NCBI RefSeq assembly: GCF_937997465.1
Contig: NZ_CALKTQ010000200.1
Span: 1 to 34,061, forward strand
Direction of reading: 5' to 3'
Origin: an uncultured Campylobacter sp.
Lineage (GTDB): Bacteria; Campylobacterota; Campylobacteria; Campylobacterales; Campylobacteraceae
Length of the DNA: 34,061 nt
Below the pieces are notes generated by a model. The model had not been told where the DNA came from and searched no databases. It was given only the letters and a program-made list of their open reading frames with translations. The position numbers and the translations under genes are program-made. Below are positions 1 to 9,912 of this stretch, one piece after another; the stretch's first letter is position 1; every line of letters begins with the position of its first letter.

Positions 1-112
1 TGAGCTTGACGCCGCCAAGCCGTTTTTTGTGATGCCGATATCTTCGGTGACTGGACAAAATATAAATGAGCTAAAATTTGCCCTGCTTGAGCTTCTAAAA
101 AAGGAGCTGTAG
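1..112 (+). CDS. obg: Obg family GTPase, C-terminal end only (partial)
   Basis: Only the last 36 codons are visible; the gene enters from the left edge and ends at TAG 110-112. The readable tail includes [20 protein letters not shown], the G5 region (SxxTGxNIxEL) that closes the GTPase domain of Obg/CgtA. Obg is a ribosome-associated GTPase needed for assembly of the large ribosomal subunit. The downstream neighbours fmt and birA agree with the Campylobacter order obg-(proB)-fmt-birA. The identification rests on a short tail plus synteny; another Era/Obg-type GTPase would be the alternative. Confidence 0.75.
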   Translation, partial: ELDAAKPFFVMPISSVTGQNINELKFALLELLKKEL

Positions 113-120
113 ATTGTGCT

Positions 121-143
121 AAAGCCGCGCTACAGAGGGCTTT
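121..143 (+). terminator. weak hairpin after obg
   Basis: AAAGCC (121-126) can pair with GGCTTT (138-143) around an 11-nt loop just downstream of the obg stop. There is no T-run after it, so it is at best a weak terminator or mRNA 3' end. The rest of the 113-237 gap shows no gene. Confidence 0.22.
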
Positions 144-237
144 GACGAATGGAAGCTTCAGTGTGCCCGTATATGCGGTTAAATTTTATTTTTATCGCTC
201 GCAAACGCCGCAAAAAGATAAAATTTAAGAAGGCGAA

Positions 238-579
238 ATGAATAAAATTTTTATTCTAGTATTTTTATGCTTCGGCGCATACGGTTGCGATCCCGCCGAT
301 CCGGTGCCGAATTTTATGGACTTTAACGACAAGGATAATGGCGGCGCGCTGAGCTTGCAGGAGTGGATGGCGAGCGAGGTGCCACATGGGTTAAAAGTAG
401 AGCTAAATTTGCGCTCAGGCCCAGAATTTAAGAGATTAGACGCTAATCATGACGGCAAGATTAGCCTTGATGAGCTGGGAGCGAAACCGTCTGCAAAGAT
501 TTATTGGTCCGAAGATCCGTGCGCTTCTTGGCCGTGGAAGGATCAAGGCGGAGATGAAAATCAATTCGCCGTCAAATAA
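238..579 (+). CDS. small EF-hand putative lipoprotein
   Basis: A 113-residue protein. The N-terminus is a hydrophobic signal ending in a lipobox-like AYGC with Cys at residue 17, suggesting export and lipid anchoring. Two 12-residue EF-hand loops follow: residues 31-42 (DKDNGGALSLQE, with Gly at position 5, so probably weaker) and residues 68-79 (DANHDGKISLDE, canonical D-x-N-x-D-G-x-I-x-x-x-E). The spacing fits a paired EF-hand unit that could bind Ca2+ in the periplasm. A Shine-Dalgarno-like AAGAAGG lies just upstream of the ATG. It sits between obg and fmt, where I would expect proB. The function is unknown; a calcium-binding or structural envelope role is inference. Acylation depends on the lipobox call, since the Tyr at -2 is unusual. 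Confidence 0.75.
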   Translation: MNKIFILVFLCFGAYGCDPADPVPNFMDFNDKDNGGALSLQEWMASEVPHGLKVELNLRSGPEFKRLDANHDGKISLDELGAKPSAKIYWSEDPCASWPWKDQGGDENQFAVK

Positions 580-630
580 GGCGCACGAGCGTGAACCAGG
601 GTTTATCTCACGGTATGCGTCAAATTTATT

Positions 631-663
631 GCGAGCACGGTCGGCGCCCGTGTGATCGCTCGC
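631..663 (+). terminator. GC-rich hairpin between the EF-hand gene and fmt
   Basis: GCGAG+CACGG (631-640) can pair with CCGTG (648-652) and, across a 6-nt bulge, CTCGC (659-663). It lies in the gap before fmt. No U-tract follows, so this may be a pause, an attenuator or a chance structure. Confidence 0.25.
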
Positions 664-694
664 GTCGCGATTTGGCTAAATTTAAAGGAAAAGA

Positions 695-1615
695 ATGAAT
701 ATAGTTTTTATGGGTACTCCCGAGTATGCGGCTAAAATTTTGCGCGTGCTTGTGGAGGCGAAATTTGAGATCGCGGCCGTATTTACGCAGCCCGACAAGC
801 CTGTGGGTAGGAAGCAAATTTTAACTCCGAGCGAGGTGAAAATTTACGCGCAGAAGCACCTGCCCGCCGTACCGATCTTTCAGCCTGCGACACTCAAAGA
901 TGAGGCGGTCGCGGCACAGATAAAAGAGCTAAAGCCTGATTTTATAGTGGTCGCGGCATACGGTAAAATTTTGCCGCAAAGCGTGCTTGATATCGTGCTT
1001 TGCATAAACCTGCACGCTTCGATCCTGCCTAAATACCGCGGCGCAAGCCCGATCCAAAGCGCAATACTAGCTGGCGAAAAGCGGACGGGCGTGACGGCGA
1101 TGCTGATGGATGCGGGGCTTGACACGGGCGATATGCTCGATTTTGCCTACACGCCTTGCGAAGACAAGACGGCGGCGCAGCTCTTTGACGAGCTCGGGGA
1201 TCTGGCGGGTGAGCTTATCGTGCGAGTGTTGCGAAATTTTGCAAATTTGACGCCGATTAAGCAAGATGACGCGCAGGCTACGCACTGCAAAAAAATAAGC
1301 AAATCTGACGGACTTTTTGGCTTTGAGCAGAGCGCAGAGCAAATTTGTAATAAATTTCGCGCGCTAACGCCCTGGCCCGGGATCTATCTAGCTAGCGGGT
1401 TAAAAATTTTAGAACTAGAGCTTTTGCGCGAATCTTTCGGGCGTAAATTTCAATGCGCGGGCGAAATTCTGCACGTCGATAAGCTCGGCTTTTGCGTTTC
1501 TTGCGGTGAGGGCGCGGTTAAGATTATGAAGGTACAAGAGCCCGGCAAAAAGCCCGTGGACGCTAGCGCCTATCTAAACGGCAAGCGCCTTGGCGTCGGC
1601 GATATAGCTTTGTAA
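695..1615 (+). CDS. fmt: methionyl-tRNA formyltransferase
   Basis: Transfers a formyl group from 10-formyl-tetrahydrofolate to Met-tRNAfMet, giving the initiator tRNA; cytoplasmic. The protein has 306 residues, close to the usual 305-315. The N-terminal Rossmann-like domain starts MNIVFMGTPEYA. The catalytic triad of the family is present: N105 and H107 in INLHASILPKYRGASPIQ, and D143 in LDTGDML. The C-terminal OB-like domain (about residues 205-306) carries the typical KISKSDGLF entry segment. AAAGGAAAA precedes the ATG by a few bases. It is followed by birA after 69 nt, matching Campylobacter order. Confidence 0.96.
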   Translation: MNIVFMGTPEYAAKILRVLVEAKFEIAAVFTQPDKPVGRKQILTPSEVKIYAQKHLPAVPIFQPATLKDEAVAAQIKELKPDFIVVAAYGKILPQSVLDIVLCINLHASILPKYRGASPIQSAILAGEKRTGVTAMLMDAGLDTGDMLDFAYTPCEDKTAAQLFDELGDLAGELIVRVLRNFANLTPIKQDDAQATHCKKISKSDGLFGFEQSAEQICNKFRALTPWPGIYLASGLKILELELLRESFGRKFQCAGEILHVDKLGFCVSCGEGAVKIMKVQEPGKKPVDASAYLNGKRLGVGDIAL

Positions 1616-1684
1616 TATGAGCAGAGCAACGGTAGCAAGCGCGCCAAAACATCAAATTTAGCGTAAATTTAAAAGGAATAAAAT

Positions 1685-2320
1685 TTGAGAATAGAGTTCG
1701 CAGATAGCGTCCCATCTACGCAAAAAGTTTTGGTCGAAGGGCTGCGAAACGGCGAAATACAGCCGCCTTTTGCGCTCGTGGCAAAAGAGCAGACACAAGG
1801 TATCGGTAGCAGAAATAACACGTGGAGCGGGCTAGAGGGCAATCTGTTTTTTTCGTTTTGCATGAGCGAGACGGCGCTGCCAGGCGATCTAAAGGGCGAG
1901 TCGGCGTCGATTTACTTTTCGATGATAATGCGCGAAGTGCTCGCGGCTCGCGGCTCGCAAATTTGGCTAAAATGGCCGAATGATTTTTATGTTGGCGACA
2001 AAAAAATCGGCGGAACCTTGACGACGAGAGTCGGCGAAATTTACGTTTGCGGTATGGGTATAAATCTAAAAAACGCGCCCGAAAACGCTGGAATTTTAGA
2101 TATAGACGTGAGCCCTAGCGTCGCGGTCGGAGAGTTTTGTAAGAGATTACAAGCAGCTCCGTCTTGGGCGGAAATTTTTAAAAAATTTGAGAGCGAATTT
2201 GAAAAATCAAGAGAATTTATCACGCACTGTGAGGGCGAAGAGGTGTCACTCAAATACGCAAAACTCCTATCTGACGGCTCTTTGGATATAAATGGTCGAA
2301 GGGTTTTTTCACTCAGATAA
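1685..2320 (+). CDS. birA: biotin-[acetyl-CoA-carboxylase] ligase, class I
   Basis: Attaches biotin via biotinyl-AMP to the biotin carboxyl carrier protein of acetyl-CoA carboxylase. There are 211 residues and no N-terminal DNA-binding domain, so this is a ligase-only (class I) enzyme. Family motifs seen: SVPSTQ near the start; QTQGIGSRNNTW, the adenylate/biotin loop; W94-LKWPND-100; and K107 in DKKIGG, the position of the lysine that contacts the acyl-phosphate. The start is TTG at 1685, 5 nt after AAAAGGAATA; I see no better ATG. It works on the same complex as accD further right in the window. Confidence 0.93.
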   Translation: MRIEFADSVPSTQKVLVEGLRNGEIQPPFALVAKEQTQGIGSRNNTWSGLEGNLFFSFCMSETALPGDLKGESASIYFSMIMREVLAARGSQIWLKWPNDFYVGDKKIGGTLTTRVGEIYVCGMGINLKNAPENAGILDIDVSPSVAVGEFCKRLQAAPSWAEIFKKFESEFEKSREFITHCEGEEVSLKYAKLLSDGSLDINGRRVFSLR

Positions 2321-2424
2321 ATTTGCTTAAATTTGACGTAAAATTTAATATTTTTACAAAATATCGGCGGGTACGCACCGCAAAATTCTTTCAGAAATTT
2401 TAAAGCCGAAACTAAACTTGGACA

Positions 2425-2446
2425 AAGTAAGTTTTTTGTAAAATTA
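2425..2446 (+). promoter_or_regulatory. putative sigma-70 promoter for parAB
   Basis: A T-run (2432-2437) leads into G-TAAAAT, with the -10 at 2439-2444, about 35 nt before the parA ATG. T-rich DNA in place of a -35 is usual for Campylobacter sigma-70 promoters. The rest of the 159-nt birA-parA gap shows no gene. Confidence 0.42.
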
Positions 2447-2479
2447 ATCAATTAAAAAACAAAAAATTGGAAAATTCTC

Positions 2480-3262
2480 ATGTGTGAAATTATAACCATT
2501 GCAAACCAGAAAGGCGGCGTCGGAAAGACGACTACGGCGGTAAATTTGGCTGCATCGCTGGCGGTAGCCGAAAAAAAAGTCTTACTCATCGACATCGATC
2601 CACAAGCAAATGCGACAACTGGAATGGGTTTTAGTAGAAACGACTACGAATATAATATATATCACGTACTCACCGGCCGCAAAAAGCTGTCTCAAATAGT
2701 GCTAAAAACCGAGATACCGACGCTTTTTCTAGCGCCTTCAAACATCGGTCTCGTGGGTATAGAGCAAGAACTAAGCGAACAAAACAAAGACTATCAAAAG
2801 ATACTAAAAAGTAAGATCGAAGAGGTCGAGGGGCAGTATGATTTTATCATCATCGATAGTCCTCCGGCACTGGGCAGTATCACCGTAAACGCTCTAAGTG
2901 CTAGCGATAGCGTGATAATCCCGATACAGTGCGAATTTTACGCATTAGAGGGACTTGCGCAAATTTTAAATACGGTAAAAATCATCAAAAAAACCATAAA
3001 TCCGAAGCTAAATATCAAAGGATTTTTGCCGACTATGTACAGTTCGCAAAATAACCTCGCCAAGGAAACAGTGGCAAATTTAAAGCAGCATTTTGAAAAT
3101 AAACTGTTTAAAAACAAGGATATGGGCGACGAATTCGTAATAGTACCGCGAAACGTAAAGCTTGCCGAAAGCCCGAGCTTTGGTAAGCCAGTGATTTTAT
3201 ACGACATAAAATCACCCGGCTCGGTGGCGTATCAAAATTTGGCATGCTGTATTTTAGGATAA
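2480..3262 (+). CDS. parA: chromosome-partitioning ATPase ParA/Soj
   Basis: A ParA/MinD-superfamily ATPase that acts with ParB to segregate replicated origins. The 260 residues are typical of chromosomal Soj (about 250-265). The deviant Walker A is K11-GGVGKTTT, with the signature Lys at residue 11. Walker A' is LLIDIDPQANATTG (D38, D40), and Walker B is FIIIDSPPALG. No N-terminal HTH domain is present, which argues for the chromosomal rather than the plasmid type. The Shine-Dalgarno is weak (TTGGAAAA). parB begins 3 nt after the stop. Confidence 0.95.
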   Translation: MCEIITIANQKGGVGKTTTAVNLAASLAVAEKKVLLIDIDPQANATTGMGFSRNDYEYNIYHVLTGRKKLSQIVLKTEIPTLFLAPSNIGLVGIEQELSEQNKDYQKILKSKIEEVEGQYDFIIIDSPPALGSITVNALSASDSVIIPIQCEFYALEGLAQILNTVKIIKKTINPKLNIKGFLPTMYSSQNNLAKETVANLKQHFENKLFKNKDMGDEFVIVPRNVKLAESPSFGKPVILYDIKSPGSVAYQNLACCILG

Positions 3263-3265
3263 CAA

Positions 3266-4120
3266 ATGGCTAAAAAAGGCGGACTAGGGCGCGGACTAGA
3301 AGCGATTTTGGGCGATGTGGAGCTTGCGTACAAAGCTGAGCTAAACGAGGGCAACAGTGATATGGTAAAAGATATCGACTTGGACTTGATCGTGGAAAAC
3401 CCGTATCAGCCGCGTAAAAATTTCGACGAGACCGCGCTAAGAGAGCTTAGCGAAAGTATCAAAAGGCACGGACTTATACAGCCTATCATCGTCATAGAAA
3501 AAGACGGCGGATATATGCTGATCGCGGGCGAGAGGAGATTTCGCGCGACTAAGCTACTAGGCGAAAGCAAGATAAAGGCCATAGTCGCCGACATCGAAAG
3601 TCAAAGCCTTCGCGAACTAGCACTCATAGAAAATATCCAAAGAGAAGACTTAAATCCGATCGAGCTTGCGAATTCCTACAAAGAGCTTATAGACGAATAC
3701 AAAATTACGCAGGACGGGCTTGCAAACATCATCCACAAAAGCAGAGTTCAGATAACAAATACCATGCGGCTTTTGAGCCTTAGCGCCGTGACGCAGGAGT
3801 ATATAAAAGAGGGCAAACTAACGCAAGGACACGCCAAAGTCATCGTAGGTCTTGAGCCAAACGACGAAAAAACGGCGGTTGATACTATCATCGGGCAGCG
3901 TCTTAGCGTGCGCGAGACGGAAAATTTAGTCAAAAATCTAAAAAATAAGCTGCCGCCTAAAGCCGCACTTAAGCTAGATGAGAGATACCTTGAAAGACTA
4001 ACAAATTTAAAAGAGATTTTTTCTAAATTTGACGTGCCGGTTAAGATAAAAGGCAAAAAAATCACTATCGAATTTGATGACATAGCAGATATCGATAGGC
4101 TAATAAACAAGATAAAATAA
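3266..4120 (+). CDS. parB: chromosome-partitioning protein ParB
   Basis: A parS-binding CTPase that loads a nucleoprotein complex near the origin and stimulates ParA. The protein has 284 residues. The N-terminal box GGLGRGLEAIL (about 5-15) is the ParA-interacting motif. The ParB/Srx nucleotide-binding fold follows, with NPYQPRKNF and GERRFRA (CTP-binding C-motif region), then ENIQREDLNPIE and an HTH segment around ITQDGLANIIHKSRVQITN, and a C-terminal dimerisation region. It is co-transcribed with parA (3-nt gap). I saw no parS-like palindrome with good symmetry in this window. Confidence 0.95.
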   Translation: MAKKGGLGRGLEAILGDVELAYKAELNEGNSDMVKDIDLDLIVENPYQPRKNFDETALRELSESIKRHGLIQPIIVIEKDGGYMLIAGERRFRATKLLGESKIKAIVADIESQSLRELALIENIQREDLNPIELANSYKELIDEYKITQDGLANIIHKSRVQITNTMRLLSLSAVTQEYIKEGKLTQGHAKVIVGLEPNDEKTAVDTIIGQRLSVRETENLVKNLKNKLPPKAALKLDERYLERLTNLKEIFSKFDVPVKIKGKKITIEFDDIADIDRLINKIK

Positions 4121-4161
4121 AAATATTTCTTTAAATTTAGCTTGTTTTATCTTTTTTTTTT
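4109..4161 (+). terminator. intrinsic terminator of parAB
   Basis: AAGATAAAA (4109-4117), overlapping the parB stop codon, pairs perfectly (9 bp) with TTTTATCTT (4145-4153), and the run of ten T (4152-4161) continues from the stem. The loop is 27 nt and AT-rich, so the hairpin is not strong, but the T-tract position is right for an intrinsic terminator. Confidence 0.5.
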
Positions 4162-4170
4162 GTAAAATAA
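4145..4170 (+). promoter_or_regulatory. putative sigma-70 promoter of the atp operon
   Basis: The T10 run (4152-4161) is followed by G-TAAAAT, with the -10 at 4163-4168, about 50 nt before the first gene. A T-rich stretch in place of a -35 fits the Campylobacter sigma-70 pattern. The same T-run also serves as the tail of the parAB terminator. Confidence 0.6.
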
Positions 4171-4218
4171 GCACGATTTTATTATGCTTAAGAAAATATT
4201 AAACTTTAAGGAGATTTG

Positions 4219-4641
4219 ATGTTGGAAATTAATTTGCCGCTAGTCGTCCTAACGGCAGTTATTTTTCTAGGGCTTATCGCCGTTTTAAATTCCATCCTTT
4301 ACAAGCCTCTACTTAATTTTATAGACGCTAGAAACGATGCGATAAAAAACGACGAAGAGAGCGCTAGCAAAAATACGAGCGATCTTGGCGTGTATGAAGC
4401 GCAGATAGAACAGCTCATAGCTGCCGCAAGAAACGAAGCTGGCAAGATCAAGCAGGAGGCTATCAATGCCGCAAAAGATGCGGCCGCTAAGATAGTTAGC
4501 GAAAAGCGCGGAGTTTTGGAGGCTGATTACGATGCTTTTATTCAAAATTTAAACTCTCAAAAGAGCGATTTTAGAGCTGATTTGCAGCAAAAATTGCCTG
4601 AACTTCAAGCTGCTTTAAAAGCAAAACTCGCAAGGATTTAA
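4219..4641 (+). CDS. atpF': ATP synthase Fo subunit b'
   Basis: One of two b-type peripheral-stalk subunits joining membrane Fo to F1. It has 140 residues: one N-terminal membrane segment (about 4-26, LVVLTAVIFLGLIAVLNSIL), then a long charged coiled coil rich in Ala, Lys and Glu. I chose ATG 4219 over the in-frame TTG 4216 because AAGGAGA (4208-4214) leaves 4 nt to the ATG but only 1 nt to the TTG. It is the first gene of the cluster; the a and c subunit genes are not here, which is usual in Campylobacter. atpF starts 1 nt after the stop. Confidence 0.9.
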   Translation: MLEINLPLVVLTAVIFLGLIAVLNSILYKPLLNFIDARNDAIKNDEESASKNTSDLGVYEAQIEQLIAAARNEAGKIKQEAINAAKDAAAKIVSEKRGVLEADYDAFIQNLNSQKSDFRADLQQKLPELQAALKAKLARI

Positions 4642-4642
4642 T

Positions 4643-5140
4643 ATGAAAAGCAAAATTTTACTTTTATTATGTCCTTTTGTTTTAATGGCGGACGGCGGAT
4701 ACGACATCGTGCCTAGGACGATAAACTTTATCGTTTTTGCCGCGATTTTGTATTATTTTATAGCGAACCCTATCAAAAATGCCTACAAAGGAAGAATCGC
4801 CGGTATCGCGGCGAGACTTGATAATATCGAGCAAAAGCTAAAGGACTCAAAAGCCAAAAAAGACGACGCTCTAAGGCGCGTAGAAGAGGCTAAAGCAAAT
4901 GCGGCTAGCCTAGTAGAAACGGCTAGAAAAGAGGCTGTTTTGATTTCTGAGCGTATCAAAGAAGAAACCAGACAAGAGGTCGCAAATTTAGAAAAAAGCT
5001 TCCAAGACCAAAAAGAATTTGAAAAAAGACGCATGGTTAAGTCCGTTGTGGGCGAAATTTTAAATGAAATTTTTTCAAGCGATAGTGTGAAAATGGATCA
5101 AAGCGAGCTTATAAATATCATGCTTAAGAGGGTCGGCTAA
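4643..5140 (+). CDS. atpF: ATP synthase Fo subunit b
   Basis: The second peripheral-stalk subunit (165 residues). The start MKSKILLLLCPFVLMADGG looks like a signal sequence, followed by a membrane segment (about residues 28-42, INFIVFAAILYYFIANP) and a coiled coil running to the C-terminus (DNIEQKLKDSKAKKDDALRRVEEAKANA). The extra signal-like N-terminus before the anchor is a feature I associate with epsilonproteobacterial b subunits. The stop TAA (5138-5140) shares its last A with the atpH ATG, so the two are probably translationally coupled. Confidence 0.9.
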   Translation: MKSKILLLLCPFVLMADGGYDIVPRTINFIVFAAILYYFIANPIKNAYKGRIAGIAARLDNIEQKLKDSKAKKDDALRRVEEAKANAASLVETARKEAVLISERIKEETRQEVANLEKSFQDQKEFEKRRMVKSVVGEILNEIFSSDSVKMDQSELINIMLKRVG

Positions 5141-5670
5141 TGAAAGAACTTATAGCAAAAAAATACGTAAAAGCCCTAGTTGGTGACCTTAGCAAAGATG
5201 AGTTTAATAGCTTTACCGCCAAGCTACAAGAGATCGCAAATGCATTTGCAAATGAAAAATTTCAAAATATCATCGTTTCGCCGAATTTAAAAAATAGCCA
5301 AAAAGCGGATTTTGTTCTATCTTTAGTCGGTGAGGCGGATCAGAAATTTGTAAATTTCATAAAGCTACTCGGCGAAAATAAAAGGCTTGATATTTTGCCT
5401 AATATCGTTTCGGAGCTTTTGGCGCAAAAGTCAAAAATGGATAATGTTTTTTACGGTAAAATTTACGGTGGCTCGCAGATTAGTCAGGCTCAAATTTCAG
5501 AGCTCGAAAGCAGCTTTTCTAAGAGATTTAACGCAAAAATCATTTTAGAGGCGGTAAAAAGCGACTACAACGGTATCAAGATTGAACTAGACGATTTGGG
5601 CGTGGAGACTAGCTTTTCGGTAGATAGGCTAAAAGCCCAAATGAGCGAATACATATTAAAAGCAATATAA
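5140..5670 (+). CDS. atpH: ATP synthase F1 subunit delta
   Basis: Connects the top of the F1 alpha-beta hexamer to the b stalk. The 176 residues are normal for the OSCP/delta family. The start MKELIAKKYVKALVG matches the family's A-x-x-Y-A-x-A-L helix, and the C-terminal region NAKIILEAVKSDYNGIKIELDD corresponds to the family signature near the end. It overlaps the atpF stop by 1 nt, and atpA follows after 12 nt. Confidence 0.93.
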   Translation: MKELIAKKYVKALVGDLSKDEFNSFTAKLQEIANAFANEKFQNIIVSPNLKNSQKADFVLSLVGEADQKFVNFIKLLGENKRLDILPNIVSELLAQKSKMDNVFYGKIYGGSQISQAQISELESSFSKRFNAKIILEAVKSDYNGIKIELDDLGVETSFSVDRLKAQMSEYILKAI

Positions 5671-5682
5671 AGGAGAAAAAGC

Positions 5683-7200
5683 GTGAGTGCAAAAATAAAA
5701 GCAGATGAAATCAGCGCCATCATCAAGGAAAGGATTGAAAATTTCAGCCTTAACGTTGATGTGAACGAGACGGGCAAAGTTATATCCGTAGCCGACGGCG
5801 TTGCTAACGTTTACGGCCTAAAAAACGTTATGGCTGGCGAGATGGTCGAGTTTGAGAACGGCGAAAAAGGCATGGCTCTAAACCTAGAGGAAAGCAGCGT
5901 CGGTATCGTTATTTTGGGTAAAACGGACGGCATCAAAGAGGGCTCGAGCGTAAAACGCCTAGCTAAGCTCTTGCGCGTTCCTGTGGGCGATGCTTTGATA
6001 GGCCGCGTTGTAAATTCACTCGGCGAGCCGATAGATGCTAAAGGCTCGATAGAAGCTAGCGAGACTAGATTTGTTGAGGAAAAAGCAAAAGGCATCATGG
6101 CTAGAAAGAGCGTTCACGAGCCGCTTCAAACGGGCATCAAGGCTATCGACGCGCTAGTGCCGATCGGTCGCGGACAACGCGAGCTCATCATCGGTGACCG
6201 CCAAACGGGTAAAACTACCGTCGCGATAGACACAATTATCAACCAAAAAGGTCAAGACGTTATTTGTATCTACGTAGCGATCGGGCAAAAACAATCAACG
6301 GTCGCGCAAGTCGTTAAAAAACTTGAAGAGTACGGCGCTATGGAGTATACCATCGTCGTAAATGCAGGCGCTTCTGACGCTGCCGCGCTTCAGTACCTAG
6401 CTCCATATGCGGGCGTAACAATGGGCGAATATTTTAGAGATAATTCTAGACATGCCCTAATCATCTATGACGATCTTTCAAAGCACGCCGTCGCATACCG
6501 CGAAATGAGCTTGATTCTTCGCAGACCGCCGGGTCGCGAAGCGTATCCTGGCGACGTTTTCTATTTGCACTCTCGTTTGCTAGAGCGCGCATCTAAGCTA
6601 AATGATAAGCTTGGCGCAGGTTCTCTAACGGCTCTTCCTATTATCGAGACTCAAGCAGGCGACGTTTCGGCGTATATTCCGACGAACGTTATTTCTATCA
6701 CCGATGGTCAAATTTTCCTTGAGTCTGATCTATTTAACTCAGGTATCCGCCCTGCGATCAACGTCGGTCTTTCGGTTTCTCGCGTCGGCGGCGCGGCCCA
6801 GATAAAGGCAACTAAACAAGTTTCTGGAACATTGAGACTTGACCTTGCGCAATACCGCGAGCTTCAAGCGTTTGCACAGTTTGCGAGCGACCTAGACGAG
6901 AGTTCGAGAAAACAGCTCGAGCGCGGTCAAAGAATGGTCGAGGTATTAAAACAGCCTCCTTACAGCCCGCTCGCAGTTGAAAAGCAAGTCGTTATTATCT
7001 TTGCCGGTACGAAAGGCTACCTAGATGATATCCCGACTGTAGCGGTTACAAAATTTGAAGCTGAGCTTTATCCTTATATTGAGGCGAAGTATCCTGAAAT
7101 TTTCGAGCAAATTCGAACAAAAAAAGCACTTGATAAAGAGATCGAGGAGCTTTTGCATAAGGCGCTAAAAGACTTTAAAGCGACGTTTGCCGCTAACTAA
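5683..7200 (+). CDS. atpA: ATP synthase F1 subunit alpha
   Basis: The non-catalytic nucleotide-binding subunit of F1, 505 residues, full length. The Walker A motif is G171-DRQTGKT-178. Other family segments seen: [33 protein letters not shown], and the arginine-finger region [17 protein letters not shown]. The start is GTG at 5683 behind AAGGAGAAAAAGC. It lies 9 nt before atpG. Confidence 0.98.
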   Translation: MSAKIKADEISAIIKERIENFSLNVDVNETGKVISVADGVANVYGLKNVMAGEMVEFENGEKGMALNLEESSVGIVILGKTDGIKEGSSVKRLAKLLRVPVGDALIGRVVNSLGEPIDAKGSIEASETRFVEEKAKGIMARKSVHEPLQTGIKAIDALVPIGRGQRELIIGDRQTGKTTVAIDTIINQKGQDVICIYVAIGQKQSTVAQVVKKLEEYGAMEYTIVVNAGASDAAALQYLAPYAGVTMGEYFRDNSRHALIIYDDLSKHAVAYREMSLILRRPPGREAYPGDVFYLHSRLLERASKLNDKLGAGSLTALPIIETQAGDVSAYIPTNVISITDGQIFLESDLFNSGIRPAINVGLSVSRVGGAAQIKATKQVSGTLRLDLAQYRELQAFAQFASDLDESSRKQLERGQRMVEVLKQPPYSPLAVEKQVVIIFAGTKGYLDDIPTVAVTKFEAELYPYIEAKYPEIFEQIRTKKALDKEIEELLHKALKDFKATFAAN

Positions 7201-7209
7201 GGCTAGAAT

Positions 7210-8094
7210 ATGTCAAATTTAAAAGATATAAAACGAAAGATCAAGAGCGTCCAAAATACCCAAAAAACGACGCGCGCAATGAAGCTGGTATCTACAGCCA
7301 AACTTCGCAAGGCTGAAGAAGCCGCTCGTCACTCTAGGGTTTATGCGCTCAAGATCAATGAAGTTTTATCTGAAATAGCCTATAAAATCAACCAATATCG
7401 CTCCGTAAATGCCGAGAGCAAATTTTTCGACGTTAAGGAGAATATCGAGAAGGTTGATATTATATTCGTCACCGCAGACAAGGGGCTTTGCGGCGGTTTT
7501 AATATTCAGACTATTAAAACCGTTAGAAATATGATTAACGAATTTAAGGCGAAAAAAGTAAAGATAAGACTTCGCGCGGTAGGTAAAAAAGGTATAGAGT
7601 TTTTTAGCTTCCAGGGTATAAATTTGCTTGAAAAATACGTCGGCGTAAGCTCGTCTCCTACTTATGAGAAAGCTCAAAATATCATAAAAGACGCGATAGA
7701 CGACTTCATAAGCGGTACGACGGATAAGGTTATTTTGGTACATAACGGCTACAATAACATGATCTCTCAACAAATTCGTATAAACGATATCGTGCCGGTC
7801 GAGCCGCCGAAACTCGTCGAAGTCGAGACGAATTCTTTGATGGAATTTGAGCCGAGCGACGACGGTAAAATTTTAAACGAACTACTTACGAAGTATTTCG
7901 AATATAGCATGTATTACGCTTTAGTAGATAGTCTTGCAGCCGAACATAGCGCTAGAATGCAGGCGATGGATAATGCGACCAATAACGCCAAAGAGCGCGT
8001 CGCACAGCTAAAACTATCGTATAATAAGGCTCGCCAAGAGTCTATCACCACTGAGCTTATTGAGATCATCAGTGGCGTCGAATCAATGAAATAA
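7210..8094 (+). CDS. atpG: ATP synthase F1 subunit gamma
   Basis: The central rotor shaft of F1. The 294 residues match the family (about 285-300). The N-terminal helix begins [27 protein letters not shown], containing the conserved IxxTxxTxAMxxV pattern. The C-terminal helix, ending [15 protein letters not shown] and [14 protein letters not shown], is the gamma signature. The middle part (DKGLCGGFN) is the usual Rossmann-like domain. atpD follows after 13 nt. Confidence 0.97.
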   Translation: MSNLKDIKRKIKSVQNTQKTTRAMKLVSTAKLRKAEEAARHSRVYALKINEVLSEIAYKINQYRSVNAESKFFDVKENIEKVDIIFVTADKGLCGGFNIQTIKTVRNMINEFKAKKVKIRLRAVGKKGIEFFSFQGINLLEKYVGVSSSPTYEKAQNIIKDAIDDFISGTTDKVILVHNGYNNMISQQIRINDIVPVEPPKLVEVETNSLMEFEPSDDGKILNELLTKYFEYSMYYALVDSLAAEHSARMQAMDNATNNAKERVAQLKLSYNKARQESITTELIEIISGVESMK

Positions 8095-8098
8095 TTAA

Positions 8099-9505
<1,407 letters not shown>

Positions 9506-9522
9506 ATTTAAAGGAAAAAGTA

Positions 9523-9912
9523 ATGAATAAATTACATTTAGAAATCGTTACGCCTGAGGGTTTAGTGTTTTCAAACGATATCAAAAGCGTAGTTTTGCCT
9601 GGTAGTGAGGGCGAGTTCGGGGTTTTGCCCGGACACGCTTCGCTTATTTCGCTTTTAAAAGCCGGCGTTATAGACATCGAGAGCGAAGACAAAAGTCATG
9701 ATGCCGTCGCGATAAACTGGGGATATGCCGAGATAAACGAGGGTAAGGCGACCATCCTTGCCGATGGCGCCGTTCACGTGTCTGGAAATTCAGAGAGCGA
9801 AATAGCAAATTCATTGCAAAAAGCAAAGGATTTGATCGCTAGCATGAGTAGCGAGAACAACGCTATGGCTGCTGCCGTAGCAAAACTAGATAGTATGGCT
9901 CGGACAAGATAG
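9523..9912 (+). CDS. atpC: ATP synthase F1 subunit epsilon
   Basis: The rotor-foot subunit that couples gamma to the c-ring and can inhibit ATP hydrolysis. The 129 residues carry the N-terminal beta-sandwich signature (HLEIVTPEGLVFSNDIKSVV, LPGSEGEFGVLPGHASLIS) and a short helical C-terminus. The terminal TAG (9910-9912) overlaps the GTG start of tolQ, so ATP synthase and Tol genes are physically joined and probably read on one mRNA. Confidence 0.95.
   Translation: MNKLHLEIVTPEGLVFSNDIKSVVLPGSEGEFGVLPGHASLISLLKAGVIDIESEDKSHDAVAINWGYAEINEGKATILADGAVHVSGNSESEIANSLQKAKDLIASMSSENNAMAAAVAKLDSMARTR

Noticed and set aside
114..145. GTG-initiated ten-codon frame after obg, considered as a proB remnant
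   Set aside because: Too short, no ribosome site, and no resemblance to the ProB N-terminus; better explained as spacer with a weak hairpin.
449..655. + strand frame overlapping the end of the EF-hand gene
   Set aside because: Overlaps the EF-hand loop region in another frame, lacks a ribosome site and has an arginine-rich composition typical of an out-of-frame read.
4216..4218. TTG as start of atpF'
   Set aside because: Only 1 nt separates it from AAGGAGA; the adjacent ATG at 4219 has workable spacing.
9771..9785. CACGTG core in atpC as a possible parS site for ParB
   Set aside because: Only the central six bases fit; the flanks do not match the dyad of known parS sites (TGTTTCACGTGAAACA type), and it lies inside a conserved coding segment.
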